From assembly GCF_001625305.1 (NCBI RefSeq), contig NW_017802691.1, positions 78,818-142,817 of the forward strand: a stretch of 64,000 nt of DNA, read 5' to 3'. Shown here piece after piece: positions 35,270 through 49,500 of this stretch. The number at the start of each line of letters is the position of its first letter. Position 1 is the stretch's first letter. Position numbers and translations under genes: made by a program. This DNA is from Branchiostoma belcheri. Its lineage: Eukaryota; Chordata; Leptocardii; Amphioxiformes; Branchiostomatidae. The notes under the pieces were generated by a model. It saw only the letters and a program-made list of their open reading frames with translations, had not been told where the DNA came from and ran no database searches.

Positions 35270-37549
35270 CTTGGTTTTTGTGGAGCTTACCATTGCTCCC
35301 ATAGGTAGTCTTTGTTTATAAGACTTGGGAAAATCTAAGCACAACTAGTAGTGCAACTAATCCCATTGTTTTTGACAAGTTATAGATTTTATACATAATA
35401 ACAATAAATATATAGAGCAATAATGTGTATATTTGAAGCTCATACCATCACGTCATATAATACTATAATCCGAGGGCACCCTCTTGCCAAAATGAACTAT
35501 TCTAGCATGTTGGGATATCACATTTGATATTAGGGGACTTATCTATCAAATCAATCTATAATTTCAGGTAAATGATATTCAAATAACATAGATAAGATAA
35601 ATATCGGTTAATTAAATGAAAGTACAAGAGTAACATTTTTAAATTTTGTAACGTACTGTTTTTATTTTAAATTTTAGGATTTAAATATCAGCTGACACCC
35701 CTATTTTTGTTGGGCGCCGCCTTTCTGAACTTTCCTGTGAAGTTTGTTTGATCCATGAGTTCTGGGTAAACGTGTACCGGTAAGGGTGGGGGTTTGTTTG
35801 CACTTCTTTCAGGTGTAGTGCCGCTGTTTGCTTAGCTCCAGCGGCAGCCATTGTCCATACCCTGTACCCAGACCCACAGAGCACAGAAATTCCTCGTCTT
35901 AAACGCAAGAAGCCACATTTCTTCGGGTTTAGAGCGACCAAGGTGTTTGGCGGTTGTGTAAAGGTAAGAAAGGGGGGACCGTTGTTTTGCTAATTAAGTT
36001 AACGGTACGCTTAAAGGTAAGACCTCGCCAGTCACGGTATTTAATTTGTACAAAGGGGTTGGGCCGTTGCCCACATTTTTGTCTAGATTTAGTAGGCAAA
36101 ACTGGAACGAAAAGAGCAACAGTTTGGTTTTATAATGGCCAATTGCAGAATATAACATTGTGTGGATAGTGTTTGTTGTTTAAGGGTGGGCGTGGTCACA
36201 GGATCTTAATTTTATTGGGTTAGAAAAAGGACTTAAAAACATTTTTTTCAGCCAGTTCAGATTCATTCCCTATTTTAAAGATCAGGGAATGTTTTTTTTT
36301 CCATCATACGTTCTTGTTTTATAATGGCCTTAACATTCAACGCTGCTGCATTTACCATTAGATAAAAGGGCATTAAGATCCGATGTGACATTTCACGGGT
36401 TTGATTTGAAGCTGTAAAAAACAACAGAGAGAAATCCTGAGCCGTGTTAGCCTTTGTACAAGCTCTCCTGCAAAGAACTGAGGATTTGGATTTAGGGCTC
36501 GACAAATATTGCAAAGGAAGAATAGCTTAATAGACTTTGATTTTACCAGGAAACTTTTTACATGATAGAGGAAAAACAATAAAATTAGCCTGGTTACAAG
36601 TCCTATTTTAGGTCACGAATCTGGAGGGGATAAAGACTTTGTTGGTAGCTAAAATAGATCTGGTAAAAAAAAAACATGTAATTCGTGATTGTAATGTGAC
36701 AAAGGCAAGCCATCTATCAATAATTTAAGTCCGGTCAGTGCACATATTTGATTTGAATGAAATAATTCATGCTTTAAATATGTAGAGAATACATTTATTC
36801 CATTATAGTATAAAGTAAATATGATTCAACACTTCAATCAATTCATAGATTCTCATCCTGGTACAAAATTTTAATTAGATTAAATCTATTGAGATAAATC
36901 TACATTAATTGAAAATGAACCTATATGATTGTACAACTTTGTTTTTTTCCTGAACTTTTGTATGCCACGTTTTAATCTAAATTTTGCATCTCTTGTCATG
37001 TTGACTCAGAACTTAAAGTATTTGGTAGCCAGATATGATTGTTTAGCAAAATCCTTTGTTTAAGTGATGATATGAAATATTGGGTCAAACATTGATCAGT
37101 GTTCAGTGTGGTTCTGTGTGAATTCTCAGGCCTTCAAAAGAAATGCGTCCAAACCACTAACTTTTGTCTGTAATGGTAAGCTTCATTGATCTAAAAATTC
37201 CTTTTGAGAGACACTTGACAAGGTAGAAAAAGGCAGGTAGCTATAGCTAGACCACATTCTTGTTTCACTTGGGAACAAAACTATACATGGGAACTCAAGT
37301 GCCAACTTCTTATGCAATTTATTCGGCAATTTTCTATGCAGGAGTGTTTGTTAAAGCATTAGTGCCAGAATGAATGAGACGGGAACACAAATGAGAAGCA
37401 GCCAGCTGTTGTGTGTGTTGTATATTTCCTGTTTAGACAGTGTCATTGATCGGTATGACATGGTGACAGCCTCAGTGTTTGTGTTCACTTCACCTACGCA
37501 GGAACACCGTCATCTCAGGACGTATCCTGCCTACAAGTGCACTGCAAAC
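35270..37549. other. Divergent spacer between AATF and CRACR2A
   Basis: The two genes are head to head with 2.3 kb between their start codons, so regulatory elements may be shared. A GC-richer patch lies at 35690-35963 (see next entry). The rest is AT-rich without a convincing exon. Confidence 0.6.
35681..35963. other. Exon-like GC-richer patch, unassigned on either strand
   Basis: On the plus strand, an acceptor-like CTTCTTTCAG (to 35812) is followed by an open stretch (part reads IPRLKRKKPHFFGFRATKVF) that ends in a good donor GTAAAG|GTAAGAA (last base 35963). This could be an upstream, mostly 5' UTR exon of CRACR2A. On the minus strand the same DNA has an ATG-initiated 56-codon frame beginning MAAAGAKQTAALHLKEVQTN. 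I do not recognise either translation, and they cannot both be exploited as coding without overlap. Confidence 0.3.
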
Positions 37550-40500
37550 ATGGCAGCCTCTCAGGTTAGTATGTGTGGGTGTACGAGGGCCTGCATGCCC
37601 TTTTTCATAAGGCGTAATCTACCCTGGATGCCAGAATACAGCAGGTCCTGGTTCTCTTTGGCATGTAAGTTGCGTAACACAATTCAGCCGGCCAGGGAGT
37701 TTTGGCAGCCCTGCCAAGAGAAATCGGCCAGGACCCGGTGTATTCTGGCATCTAGGGTAGGCGTAATCAGGCATTTAGTTTTCGTAATCCGTAGGCAGTC
37801 TCCCAAAATTATAGTAATTCATAGTCAGTACATTAGCTGTAATGTGTAATGGTTCATAATCAGCTCTGAGAATTTAACGTAATTTGTTGCTAGTATCAGC
37901 GGTGAAAATTGTACGTAATTTGTAATCACTACCCCCCATACAGGCCCTGTAGTATGCGTGGGTGTGGGTGTGGATTTATAGGTGTACTAAGTAGTTTGTC
38001 AAGGACAAGGGTGAATGATAGTGAATGTAACACTGAGTTTATGCAAGCTAATACTTTAATGTACATGTGTAATTTGGTACATATTATACATATTATGTAT
38101 ATACTAGTGTATATATAGCAAGATTAGAGTGTATATATAGCAAGATCTGTTCTAAACAATTTGACATTTCTAATATTCTCAGACAACCAATCAACTTAAT
38201 TGCTTTATGGCCTCAGACAGAAGTTAAACTTTAACTCCCAGGTATGTATGATGACTGTAATCCCTGTGCAGGTTGTAAGAATGGATTCCAGTCAAATAGA
38301 TTTAACCCATTTTGGTGCACAAAAGAGTTAAAGATGGACACACATAAATGTTGTAACAGCTGAGGGAAGGACACAAAGAGTTCATTGATGGACAAACTGG
38401 CCACAGAAGCTTTATTATACATGATAACCACATGTGACATGGATTTTGGGGCTGTTTCCATTTATATTGTCTATAGGACAATCAGCCCACTGTACATTTT
38501 TATGTGATATACATAATGTACATGTAGGTAACCTTGAAGCTTAAGCTTGTCCCATTGTCACTGAGGTAAGGAGAAAATATAATACTGTAACAACTGTGAA
38601 ATGTGTGTCAGGTAACCTGAATAAAAGTTCTAAAAAGGGAACTTTATTTGCAGCTCCAGATGTCTTACTGAGAGAAGACTCCATGTGCAAGATGTTGATT
38701 AGCTTGAGGAATGAATCCACTGAACTATAAACTTTAAGTTAACTGGATTGTGAAATGGTCGTGCTTCATGAATGTTTCACCAAGGAGGTTAAATGTATTC
38801 AACCTCCTTGGTTTCATGCAGGTATCATAGTCAGTTTTGCAGAAATGCTACAATGTACTTACCTATCTAGTAGCTATATTCCTACTCACAATAATGACTG
38901 ATTTTTCTGTAAATTCCCCCCCCCAGTCATCCCCTGACGTGTCCCTGTCTACAGAGGAGCTACAGGAAATGATGGTACAGAAGGCTCAGGAACTCTTCTC
39001 TCTGTGTGACAAGGAAGCAAAGGGCTTCATCACTAAACGGGACATGCAGGTAATGTCATTCACTCACTCAGTCACTCAGTCACTCAGTCACTCAGTCACT
39101 CACTCAGTCACTCAGTCACTCACTCACTCACTCACTAACTAACTAACTCACTCACTCACTCACTCACTCACTCACTCACACATACACTTACTCACACACT
39201 CACGCACTCACACACATTCACTCACTCGCTCACTCACACACTCACTCACTCACTCACTCACTCACACACTCACTCACTCACACATACACTTACTCACACA
39301 CTCACGCACTCACACACATTCACTCACTCGCTCACTCTTCACTCACTCACTCGCTTACTCACTCACACATACACTTACACACTCACTCACACACTCACTC
39401 ACGCACACACACACATTCACTCACTCACTCACTCTTCACTCACTCACTTGCTCACTCACTCACTCTTCACTCACTCGCTCACACGCACACTCGCTCACAC
39501 GCAGGTGATATTGGTATTACAGTTTACAGCAGAAAATATTTTCATCAGGTTGGTAGAACATACGACATTGGGGTTTTCTTCTACAAAGCCACTGGCTTGT
39601 TCAACCATGAAGTTGTGGTTTTGGCACTCAAAACTCATTGGGCATCTTTAAACATCAAGATATATTTAGATTGACGTGTGTTTATTACGTAACTAAGGCT
39701 GCCACCCCTTGTATACACTTGGTAATAGCCAAATGATTGTAACTGTTTATGTGTAACTATAACATAAGGGTAAAACATGCTTGTCTTGCATTGAACATTC
39801 CAAAGAGAGTTGGAAACACAAAAGTTTCAAACTGTACCTAAGGTACACATTGTACAAGCAACAAATACTAAGTTCAAATACAAATATTTCGATGTTGGTA
39901 ATAGCCTAACAACTGTAAATATTTAGACGTTACTATAACAAGGTGAGTACAACATTGTCTTCTATATAATAGTACATTCCAAATGTACACACAAAATGTT
40001 GCAAGTTTTGATAATCTGTCAGTGAACAAACCACATACATACAGTCATGTATGTTGATTGAAAAAACAACCGTCATGTTTCGGAACACTTTTCTTCTCAA
40101 TTTGAATCTCTTAAACAAAATTTTATTGATTTTTTCCTTCTAAACTCAGATGTTGTTTGTCTCCATGCAGAGGCTGGTCCCTGAACTTCCCTTAAGCCCA
40201 GACCAGCTGGAGGATGTGTTTGATCACCTGGACCAGGACGGGAATGGTTTTCTGACCATGCAGGAGTTTACTGACGGATTCGGTAAGGCCATACGATGTA
40301 ATTTCTATCAATGATTTTGGCCTGTTCCCAGAAAAACACCCAAAGAAATTACGCTTTACGTGGAGGAAGCTTGTGCCTTTGGTGCTCACTGGTCCCTCAG
40401 ACAGTGAGAAGGACCCCCCTCCCTTCAAAATCCTGGCTACGAGCATGTTATATACACTGTCTTTAATGAACAAGTTCTGAAAGTTGTGTTGTTGTGTGTC

Positions 40501-43500
40501 CACGTATCCAAGTGCTGAAACCTGTGCTGTTGTGTCCAGGCTGTTTCCTGGGGTTTGATCAGACCAGTAGCCTGGAGGAGGACTCCCTGCCTGTACAGGT
40601 GTATGAGGCTGAGGAAGGGGAGGACCAGGCGGTGCAGAAGTTCCAGGAGTTTATGGACAGTCTGGAGATAGATACAAGCATGCTGGAGAAGTGAGTCGCA
40701 TTCCAGACAAACCAAGAAAGCATTTTTTGCCACACAATATATGCTTTAAACTGTAGCATATAGCACAGAGTGTTGGAGCAAAGAACACTAGAACTAATAC
40801 AGTTGAGTAAAGAGACTCTTTTTACACAACCAAGTCTTTTATTCAGCTGACGTTTCGGTGACTGTCTGTCACCTTCCTCATGGCAATTCTGACCATTTTG
40901 ATATCACATGTGCTGTAACGCAATGTGAACCAGTCAGAATTGCCCTGAGGAAGGTGACAGAGGGTCACGGAAACATCAGCTGAATAAAAGACTTTGTGTA
41001 TTTGTGTAAAAAGAGTCTTTACTCAGTGACTTTCCAACCTGATGAAACTATTCACAGAGCTCTGTGAGGTAGAACTAACACTGTCAGTCATTTTGCTGTA
41101 CTGCCGTCCAGCCATGAGCGTGTGAGAGAGATGTGGCTACAGCTGAACCTCAGCAGCCCAGAACTCCTGGAGAACTTTGAAGACTTCCTCCGGAAGGTGG
41201 CCGGGGATCTCAAGTCTAAACAGCAGGAGCATCACAGACTGGAAGATGTCTTGAGAAGGTAACTGAGAGGCTTGTTTTTTTTTTTTTTTTTAACGGTGTC
41301 GCTCAATGCAAGGCCATTGGCCACTTCTAGGCATAGAGCTAGGGGTATAGAACTGTAACAGCAACTCTTCTCCCTGAGTCAGAAACATCCTCACAAGTAG
41401 TGAGGACTAACTGACCCAATAGGAGAAGCAGGCCGTGCAACAGTTAGGCCACATTACATTGGCTTAATTTTCCAGGTGACATCATCTGGAGACCCAAAAC
41501 TAATAGGAGAGGGCAAAAAAAAGAATCACACAAGAATTCAAAGCTGCACATTTGCAGTTACCGTAGTACATAATAATTATATATAGCAACCTTTGAGGCA
41601 TTTATGAGTCAGCACTGTACTGATTTCTGAAGTTCCATGGATCCTCGGTAGCCTGGGTGCCGTCCTCCGTAGCTACCAACTTGAAGACAGTTGTTAACCA
41701 GTAGGGACCTTGAATTGTTGATTTTGAGTTTCTGTTTGTTTCCCAGTAAATCTAATGAGCATGATGAGGAAGTCCAGCGTCTATATGAAGAGATGGAACA
41801 ACAGATCAGGATGGAGAAAGAGAAAATGAAGTCAGAGGTAAACTACAAATCTAACCTACAGTGGCACGTCAGCAGAACGTACTGTGTCTGTGCAAAACCC
41901 TGATTTTTCTCAATTTCCGTTGGATGTTTGGTCAACATTGCATCATTGTTTTTTAAACTTTGTTCCGTCTATTGTCAGGAAAAATCCAAAGAAAAGCAGG
42001 CATATGAAGACCTGAGGATGGAACTGGAGGCCAAGGACAACCAGCTACATGATATACTGATGAGGCAGAGACAGGTATGTGGGTATAGTATTTTCCAATG
42101 AAATGTAAATGTTATGTTGGGATATCCCAAGACTGTAGCCAGCTCAATTATTTTTTGGGGGGTCAGGCCAGGTTCATGATCAGACCTGGTGGAGCAGCTC
42201 ACAATCTAGGGGGTGGGGGTCTGTGACAAAGTTTGGACTTTCAAGCCTTTAAAAATGCAATTTCCCACATTTTTTTAACTAAGGCAAATGTGGTTATTGA
42301 TGTTTTCATATTTACCGATTTTCTGTTTTTACTTGCTTACAGTTGGAACAGAAACTGCAGGAGTTGAATCTATCAGAAACCCAGACCAAACAGCTGAACC
42401 TGAGTCTTACACAGGTAAGGGAGTGTATGCTGTAGTGTGTGTAGTCCATTGGTTTAAGGGACCCTGTCTCTGGACCAAGAGGTTGGGAGTTCCAATGATC
42501 CCAGCTGTTGTTGCACACTGGACCTGCTGATTCTTGCCAAGTTGAATCTATGCTACATTGTTGCAGTATCCAGAGGTTTAGCATTTGAGAAAGAAAATGG
42601 GAGTTGAACACACACCACTACTAGTGGACTAGTCCCCTGCTTTAGTCCTTGCACAACTGTGTGGCCCAAGGGCTACAAAACGGAGATGGGCACTGCCATA
42701 TTCTACCATGCTAATGGTGTTGGGAAGGCTTTCAACTTTTTTTAAGTTAAACCTGTTAAACTGTCCATTGCTATAACCTGGAACATTGACTGGTGCCAAC
42801 AGATTGAAATGAAACATCTTATAAGTCAGTTACATCATGTGCTTGATTGAAAACTTGGCAACATGAGAATGTCAAGAATAGGTGTAATACACTTATTGAT
42901 AAGTCCTATATTTAGTTGGGCACCCCCCCCCCACATATATAACAGTAACTGTGTTTTCCTAGTGGTCACAAAACTGACAAACTCCATATGGTTTATTACT
43001 GGAACATGAACTGTAATATTTGACAAGCTCTTGAAAAGTGCAACAGTACAAGAACACAATAAATATTTGGTATCAAGTGCTCATAAATTTTTGTAGATTT
43101 TTGACAACATTTGACTTGGCAATTCCCAAATAGCTACATGCACCTGGCATGTTTATAGATGACTCTCTTGTGACATTTATAGGTCTAAATGAAGTTTAGA
43201 AACATTCTTACGGTACATGTAGCATTTGTAAATTTTGTGTGAAAGATAGGGTCATAAAGTTCCCTGGAACAGAATAATTATGACCATGCAATTATTACAA
43301 GTAATATTTGGCAAATAACATACCAGATGCCTGATTGTGTTATTGAGTTATTATAACTTTGATCATGATACCAGAGTCACTGTCCTAATTTTTCATAATT
43401 CAAAATCACTCTCAGTTTTTGAATAGGAACAAAGTTTAAACCTTTAAAAATTGTACCTTATAATAATGGTGTGGCGTCGTGTGGTATAGTGGTAGGGCTT

Positions 43501-46500
43501 TTGGCCCGGGAACCAGGGGCCCTGGGTTCAAATCCACCTACTACATACCCCGATGTTGTGCCCTTGGGAAAGGCACTTAACACACTTTTCCTCATACAGC
43601 CAGTCTCTGCAAGCTGTCAAAAACTTTAGAGTTTGACGTTAGGAAGAGCATCCAGTCAGTAAAAACCTTGCTTCAAAAAAGACTTGCACAGGCTTGCTGT
43701 TCTGCACCTCAGCATGCTGAGGGGCAAAATGACAAGCCCAAACATGCACCTGTGCAAGCACGTCTATACCCCCGATTCTGGGAATCAATAGACGTAAAAC
43801 TCGGATAAGAAGAATAAGTTTCTTGATTTAGCGTGATGTCAAGGCTGAAAATACATCTGATTCAGATCTCTGTTATTTGGCTCTCAGCCAGTATAACTGT
43901 TGTTAGTACAAATACCGGATGTGCCTGTACTATAAACAACATGACAGCTCTGAACACAGTATGCAAATGAGGTAAGTAGTTGGACAGGTGACAAGCCCAC
44001 CTTAACAGGACTATACCATAACCAGCCTAGTAGGGTTGTTACAGAATATTATGCTCAAAAACAAGCTAGAATTTTAAGCCCATAATTTTTCTTAACGTTA
44101 CATTTTTAACAGGAGACGTAACCTGTAATTTTTTAATGTCATTGTATTATTATGTTATGATTATCGTCAGTTTTTATGGAAATAAGTAGTGCCCCTTCTG
44201 CAGCAAAATGGTTTGTTCCATATACGGATCACTGATTTAAATACTGGTCTAAAACAGCAGTTTGAATCATACGACCACAAACATTTCTAGTGTTAGCAAA
44301 GAAGCATGTCTGTAGCCCCTGTCACCATGGAGATGAAACTGACCATAGATGTAGGCCTGGTTGTCATGACGATGGTAGAACTGCTGGAGTGTTCTGTGAA
44401 GTTCTGTGTGTTGGCATGGCTGTACTGCCGCTTCCTGCACATGAAAGCCGTACGCATCAGGTGTGACTACCAGGTAGGATCACTGGGCATTTAACAGTCT
44501 AGATGCTAACATGCCAAAAATCAGTTACTCATTGACAAGCAACTGGATATGATTTTGGAAACGGTCACAGTAAAACATCATATCCAGTTGCTTCAGTAAC
44601 TGCTTTTTGGCATATCTTATTACCTGGATGTCTAGCCTTCACCAACCTAGATGCTAACATTTTACAGGTTAGTTAGTACAAGGTCCCTTCTCCACTCTGT
44701 GCAGAGCATAGGGGTGGTGCCAATTCCATTTCAGTAGCCCTTAGGCCACACAGTTGTGCAAGCACTACAGCAGGAGGCTAGCCCGCTGGTAGTGTTGTGT
44801 GTTTGACCTTCCCATACTTTTTCTCATATTCAGGTAATTAACACTGATAACAGTGTTAATGTTAGGGTTTTGACTGTTCTGTTTCCCCCACAGACTAACG
44901 CAGCACTAGAGAGTAAGCTGCACAGTTCCCTGAGTGGACTGAAGGGAGCCATGGCTGAGGTACAGGAATGGCAACAAAAGGCTGACACTGAGAGAAAACA
45001 GAAAACCAGGTATGACACTGCCCCCCCCCCTATCTTCCTACGTCCATCCCTCTTTTCTACCTTCAGATGATGTTTGACTAATGTAGAAAAGTTACCATAG
45101 ACGTAGACTGAAATTTGCATCAGCATGGAAAACATTACATTTTAAAATTTTCTATATAAATTGTCAGTTGGCAAGAATATCAACTAATGTATTGTTGTTA
45201 GTATATATGACGCCTTCTAGATGAATATATTGTAAGTGCAGGACTTAGCGTCTTTTCTACCTACTGAAATTCTGAATTTGTATGTTTTGTTTTCAGGACT
45301 GCGTGGAGAGTGACAGCAGGGATGGTGAAGGAGAGAGAAAGTCTAGTCAAGCAGCTCGACCTCCTCAAGTAAGCACAATAGTTATCATATTATAGTGTAA
45401 TTATGTATAGTAATTATTTACAGTGGCATTGAATTTTCAAATGGCTAGGCTAGCAGACATGAGATCAATAGGTCATGGGTTCGATTCCTGGTATTCCTCA
45501 GGCTATAAGTTGGGCCCCTTGGATAGGTACTTTACACAACTTTCCTCACTCCACCTAGTACATGTAACCCTTTATTGAATATTTTTATTTTATTCTGCTA
45601 ATGTTTTGTAATAAATTTCTCCAATTTTTTCTTCAGGAATATGAACCAAAAGCTCAGAGATGACAAAGATGCATATGAAACAATAAGAAAGGTATGACAT
45701 TTGTGTATCCTGCAGAAACTGAGTAAAATGTCTGTTACTTAATCCTAATATATGGTTGCAATCATTACATGAATGAAGAATTGTGTGGGGAGGGGATGTT
45801 AGAATGGCTAATCATGCAGTGATGGAATAATGCAGCGTTTTAAGGGGGTTAAAAGTCATATTTATTGCAATGTACACAATCATGAATGCAAGATGAAAGA
45901 TTGCTATACAGATATAAAATAGATACTATTAGATATATAAATTACAAGACGTATATCTTATACATTATACATAAAAAATGCTTACTAGTACCACAGTCAG
46001 TTCAGGAAGGTGAGATCTGTCTTATTTTAAAGTATCACAGACTAAAATCTTCCTTTTCCCCCCCACAGAGCAGTCGAGGTGAGGAACGTGATGAGTCTGT
46101 TACCATGACGACCAAACCATCCCAGCTGGCCAGACAAGGCTCGTCTCTCAGTAAATACCTACCTGCATCTAGTGTCGGGAGGTGCCCCTTTTTCGTTGGT
46201 GTTTGTGTTTACGTTTGCAACTAACATTTCGTGTCTTCTTTTAACACATTCTCACATTCTTCATGATAAATTTTCTTTCTAAATTGTTTCTTTGTATCTG
46301 TTGGTGTTTTGTGGGGTGCATTTTTCTATCAATTAGATGCAATAAGATCTCTCTTTAAGGCCCTTATTCAAAGATTAATGCTAAAATGGAAAAACTTTGT
46401 GACTATGGTCACCGTGGTAGTCTTGCTACATGAACACTATTTAATAATAATTATTAATTCAAGGTAACATTACATTACTCACCTCTTGAATAGACTAACT

Positions 46501-49500
46501 ACAATCTAAAACAATTATCATTATGCTTTCAATTCAAAGTTGCTCTTAAAATGCTATAAAACCTTTTAATTCTGTAATAACAGTTAAAAAGCTTGAAGTT
46601 CTTTTTTTGCTAATTTTTTTTTTTTTGTTCTTGCAGGAAAGACAGCTTCCCCTCGCACTTAGACCCCCTGGAAATAGAGGATGATGGGATAGAATATGAC
46701 GTAATCATGGAAGAATTGACGCAGAGTTCTTTTGATGAGGACAAAGATTCATCAACGGACGTGATTTCAGCCGATCTCCAATCAAATAATCCAACCGTAG
46801 AGCGTAGTTTCAGTAGACGACATCCGTCCAGACAGCTTTCACGGCAGTCGAGGATAGTAGCAGAAGAGCAGCATGGTGACTTATCGGATAGCGTAGCGGG
46901 AACGAGGGATAGCGTAGCGGGAACAAGGGATAGTGTAGAGAACAGCGAGGAGGAAATGTTTGATATTGGTGAGCCGAGGGGACAGCCGGTGGGAGGGAAT
47001 ACAGTCAGCAGCACCACTACCGAACAGGTAAGCTGTTTTTTTTTCTTAACAGTTACTGTAGATTATTTTTGTTTCTAAAAATACTGACAATGTGCTGAAA
47101 CAGCTTTACAGCAGTCAATTTGATTTCAAATTGCTGTATTGTAAATTGCCCTCTTGAAATTGCTGGTGGTAGAAGTTTAAAATATTCCACTCTCCTAATC
47201 CACACATTTGAGAAAAAAAGTGATCCTTCTATGATTTTAATTTTAATTTATTTTATTTTATTTCATTGCGCCTTCTACTGATTAAAAAAGTCAAACCTAA
47301 TTAATTTATCGTCAGTATTGTTTGTTCCTTTTTTCATGCTACTTGCAATATTAGTCTTTGGTCAAGAATTTACAATCATCTTATTTATTTACCCCCAGGA
47401 CCCAGCCGGCCCTGCTCGCATGTTTAAGGTGGTGTTTGTTGGAGACTCTGGTGTGGGGAAAAGTACCTTCATCTACAGGGTCTGTCATGATGACTACAAG
47501 GCTACATTCTCATCTACCATAGGTATGGATGTCAGCATTTTCATCTACCATAGGTATGGATGTCAGCATACAGGACAAGTTGTACAATGGTCAATCTGTC
47601 TGTAATATTGCACAGAAAAAAAAGTTATACAGGACAATTTGTTAATACAGTCATATCATAAAATGTACATGTTGTATCTTTAAGGTATTATAATTCATTC
47701 AGAGAAAGTAAAGAAAGTAACATGGATTTGTAGAAGAAGCTATCATTTAATGATACACAGAAATGTGATGTTTTTCTTAAAAATCATTATATCATGGACC
47801 TGATAACAGGCCAAATAGTTACTAAACCAAAAGTTAAGTTAGACCTTACATGTACAATGCATGTGTTGGTGTCAAAATTGTTACATTGTCTCGTGAAATT
47901 TATGTTTACTTATAAGGGAACACAAATGGGGAAAGTAGACAGAATATTGTACAAAAATATGATAATTTAATTCTACTATTATAAATTTGTATGACCATAT
48001 TATATTTATTTTTATTCAGGTGTGGACTTCCATCTGAAGACAGTGGTAGCAAAGAACCAGAAGATCACTATGCAACTGTGGGACACTGCTGGACAGGAAA
48101 GGTGCGCCTCCTAGCTTAGCTTGTTTGTACTGCATGTGTGCTGACAAAAAGTGCAAAACTACATGTACCATAGCCAGTTTCAGTCAGTGACCACAGTTTT
48201 GGTCTATGCACATGGACAAGTTAAATAAGTTCAAAAGCTATTTAAATTGCAGTCAAACTTGTACTGGTGACCATCTCTACATAAGGACCACCTGGCCAAT
48301 GTGACCACACTTGGTGGTACCGTAGGTGATTTTGACAAATTACTATTAAAAATCCCGTCTACAGTGGACACCTGTCCACATAGACCAGATTTTATTGGTC
48401 CCCTTAGTGGTCTCTTGGACAGTTTGGCTTGTATTTCAATATTGAGGTTTTAAGGTCAGTGTCCAATTGGACCCTGATCATGAGTGGTCTTCTTGGACAG
48501 TTTGGACTGTAATTTTTCAACATTAAGGTTTCCAAAGTGGTCTTCTTGGGCAGTGTTGACTGTACAGTGAGCATGTTTTTCTGCCCTTGTGTGTAAGGTT
48601 CCGGAGCATCACCAAGTCGTACTTCCGTAAAGCAGACGGAGTGATCATCATGTACGACGTATCGGCAGAACCAACCTTTACTAGCGTACGCAGCTGGATG
48701 GAGAGCATACAGGTTTGTTTGTTTGTGTTATTTGGATCTCAATTAGTGTGTGGCTTAACTTACGTTACATATATCACATGTTTTTGTAACTGTGTACATG
48801 TAGATATGTAAATATTGTACATTTGGGAATGCATCTATAGCAGCGTCACCTGTGCTGCAGTGCAAAATGGGCCCAGTCAGAACTGCCCTGAGGAAGGTGA
48901 CAGACGGTCAACGAAACATTGGCTGAATCAAATACTAACTTAAAGTCGTTCAGTGACTTACCATCCTGATTCAGGGATATACAGCTATGGATGAGGGACA
49001 TCTTTTCCTTTCTAATACCTCATGTACTAGCTGAGTTTGTTCTATCCAACTTTGGGTTAGGCTAAAATTGTATTGGATGTCTTTAAACAAGTGGTTGTGA
49101 ATAACTGTGCTATTCAACTTGCTCACGATGGCCTTCTTGTTTCCTCCCCACTTTGATCCAACCAGGAGGGAACATCAGACGACACCGTGCTGATGCTGGT
49201 GGGGAACAAGGTCGACCTTCTCCTGGACAACGACCTGTCAGGGGTCAAAAGTCACGTCGCAAAACGACTGGCACAGGTCAGTGCAGGTCAAGATCTAAAT
49301 CTGATTACAGTGATAATGTTTCCATAGATTATAACAATTATTGTCCAAAATAACATTAATTTTGACTAAGTCTGACTTTAACTTGAATCTGGTATTTGAA
49401 TTTTCGAAAGCAGTGCACACAAAATACAATGTATAATCCAAATACATGTACCCTATGAAACATTTGGAAGCCTGTGTGATATAGGTAGTTATCACACAGG

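Noticed and set aside
43471..43545. tRNA gene suggested by A and B boxes (also at 57808, 58133 and, reversed, 23970 and 59280)
   Set aside because: No closed acceptor stem. The same heads are followed by shared bodies and recur in several introns, so they are tRNA-derived SINEs.
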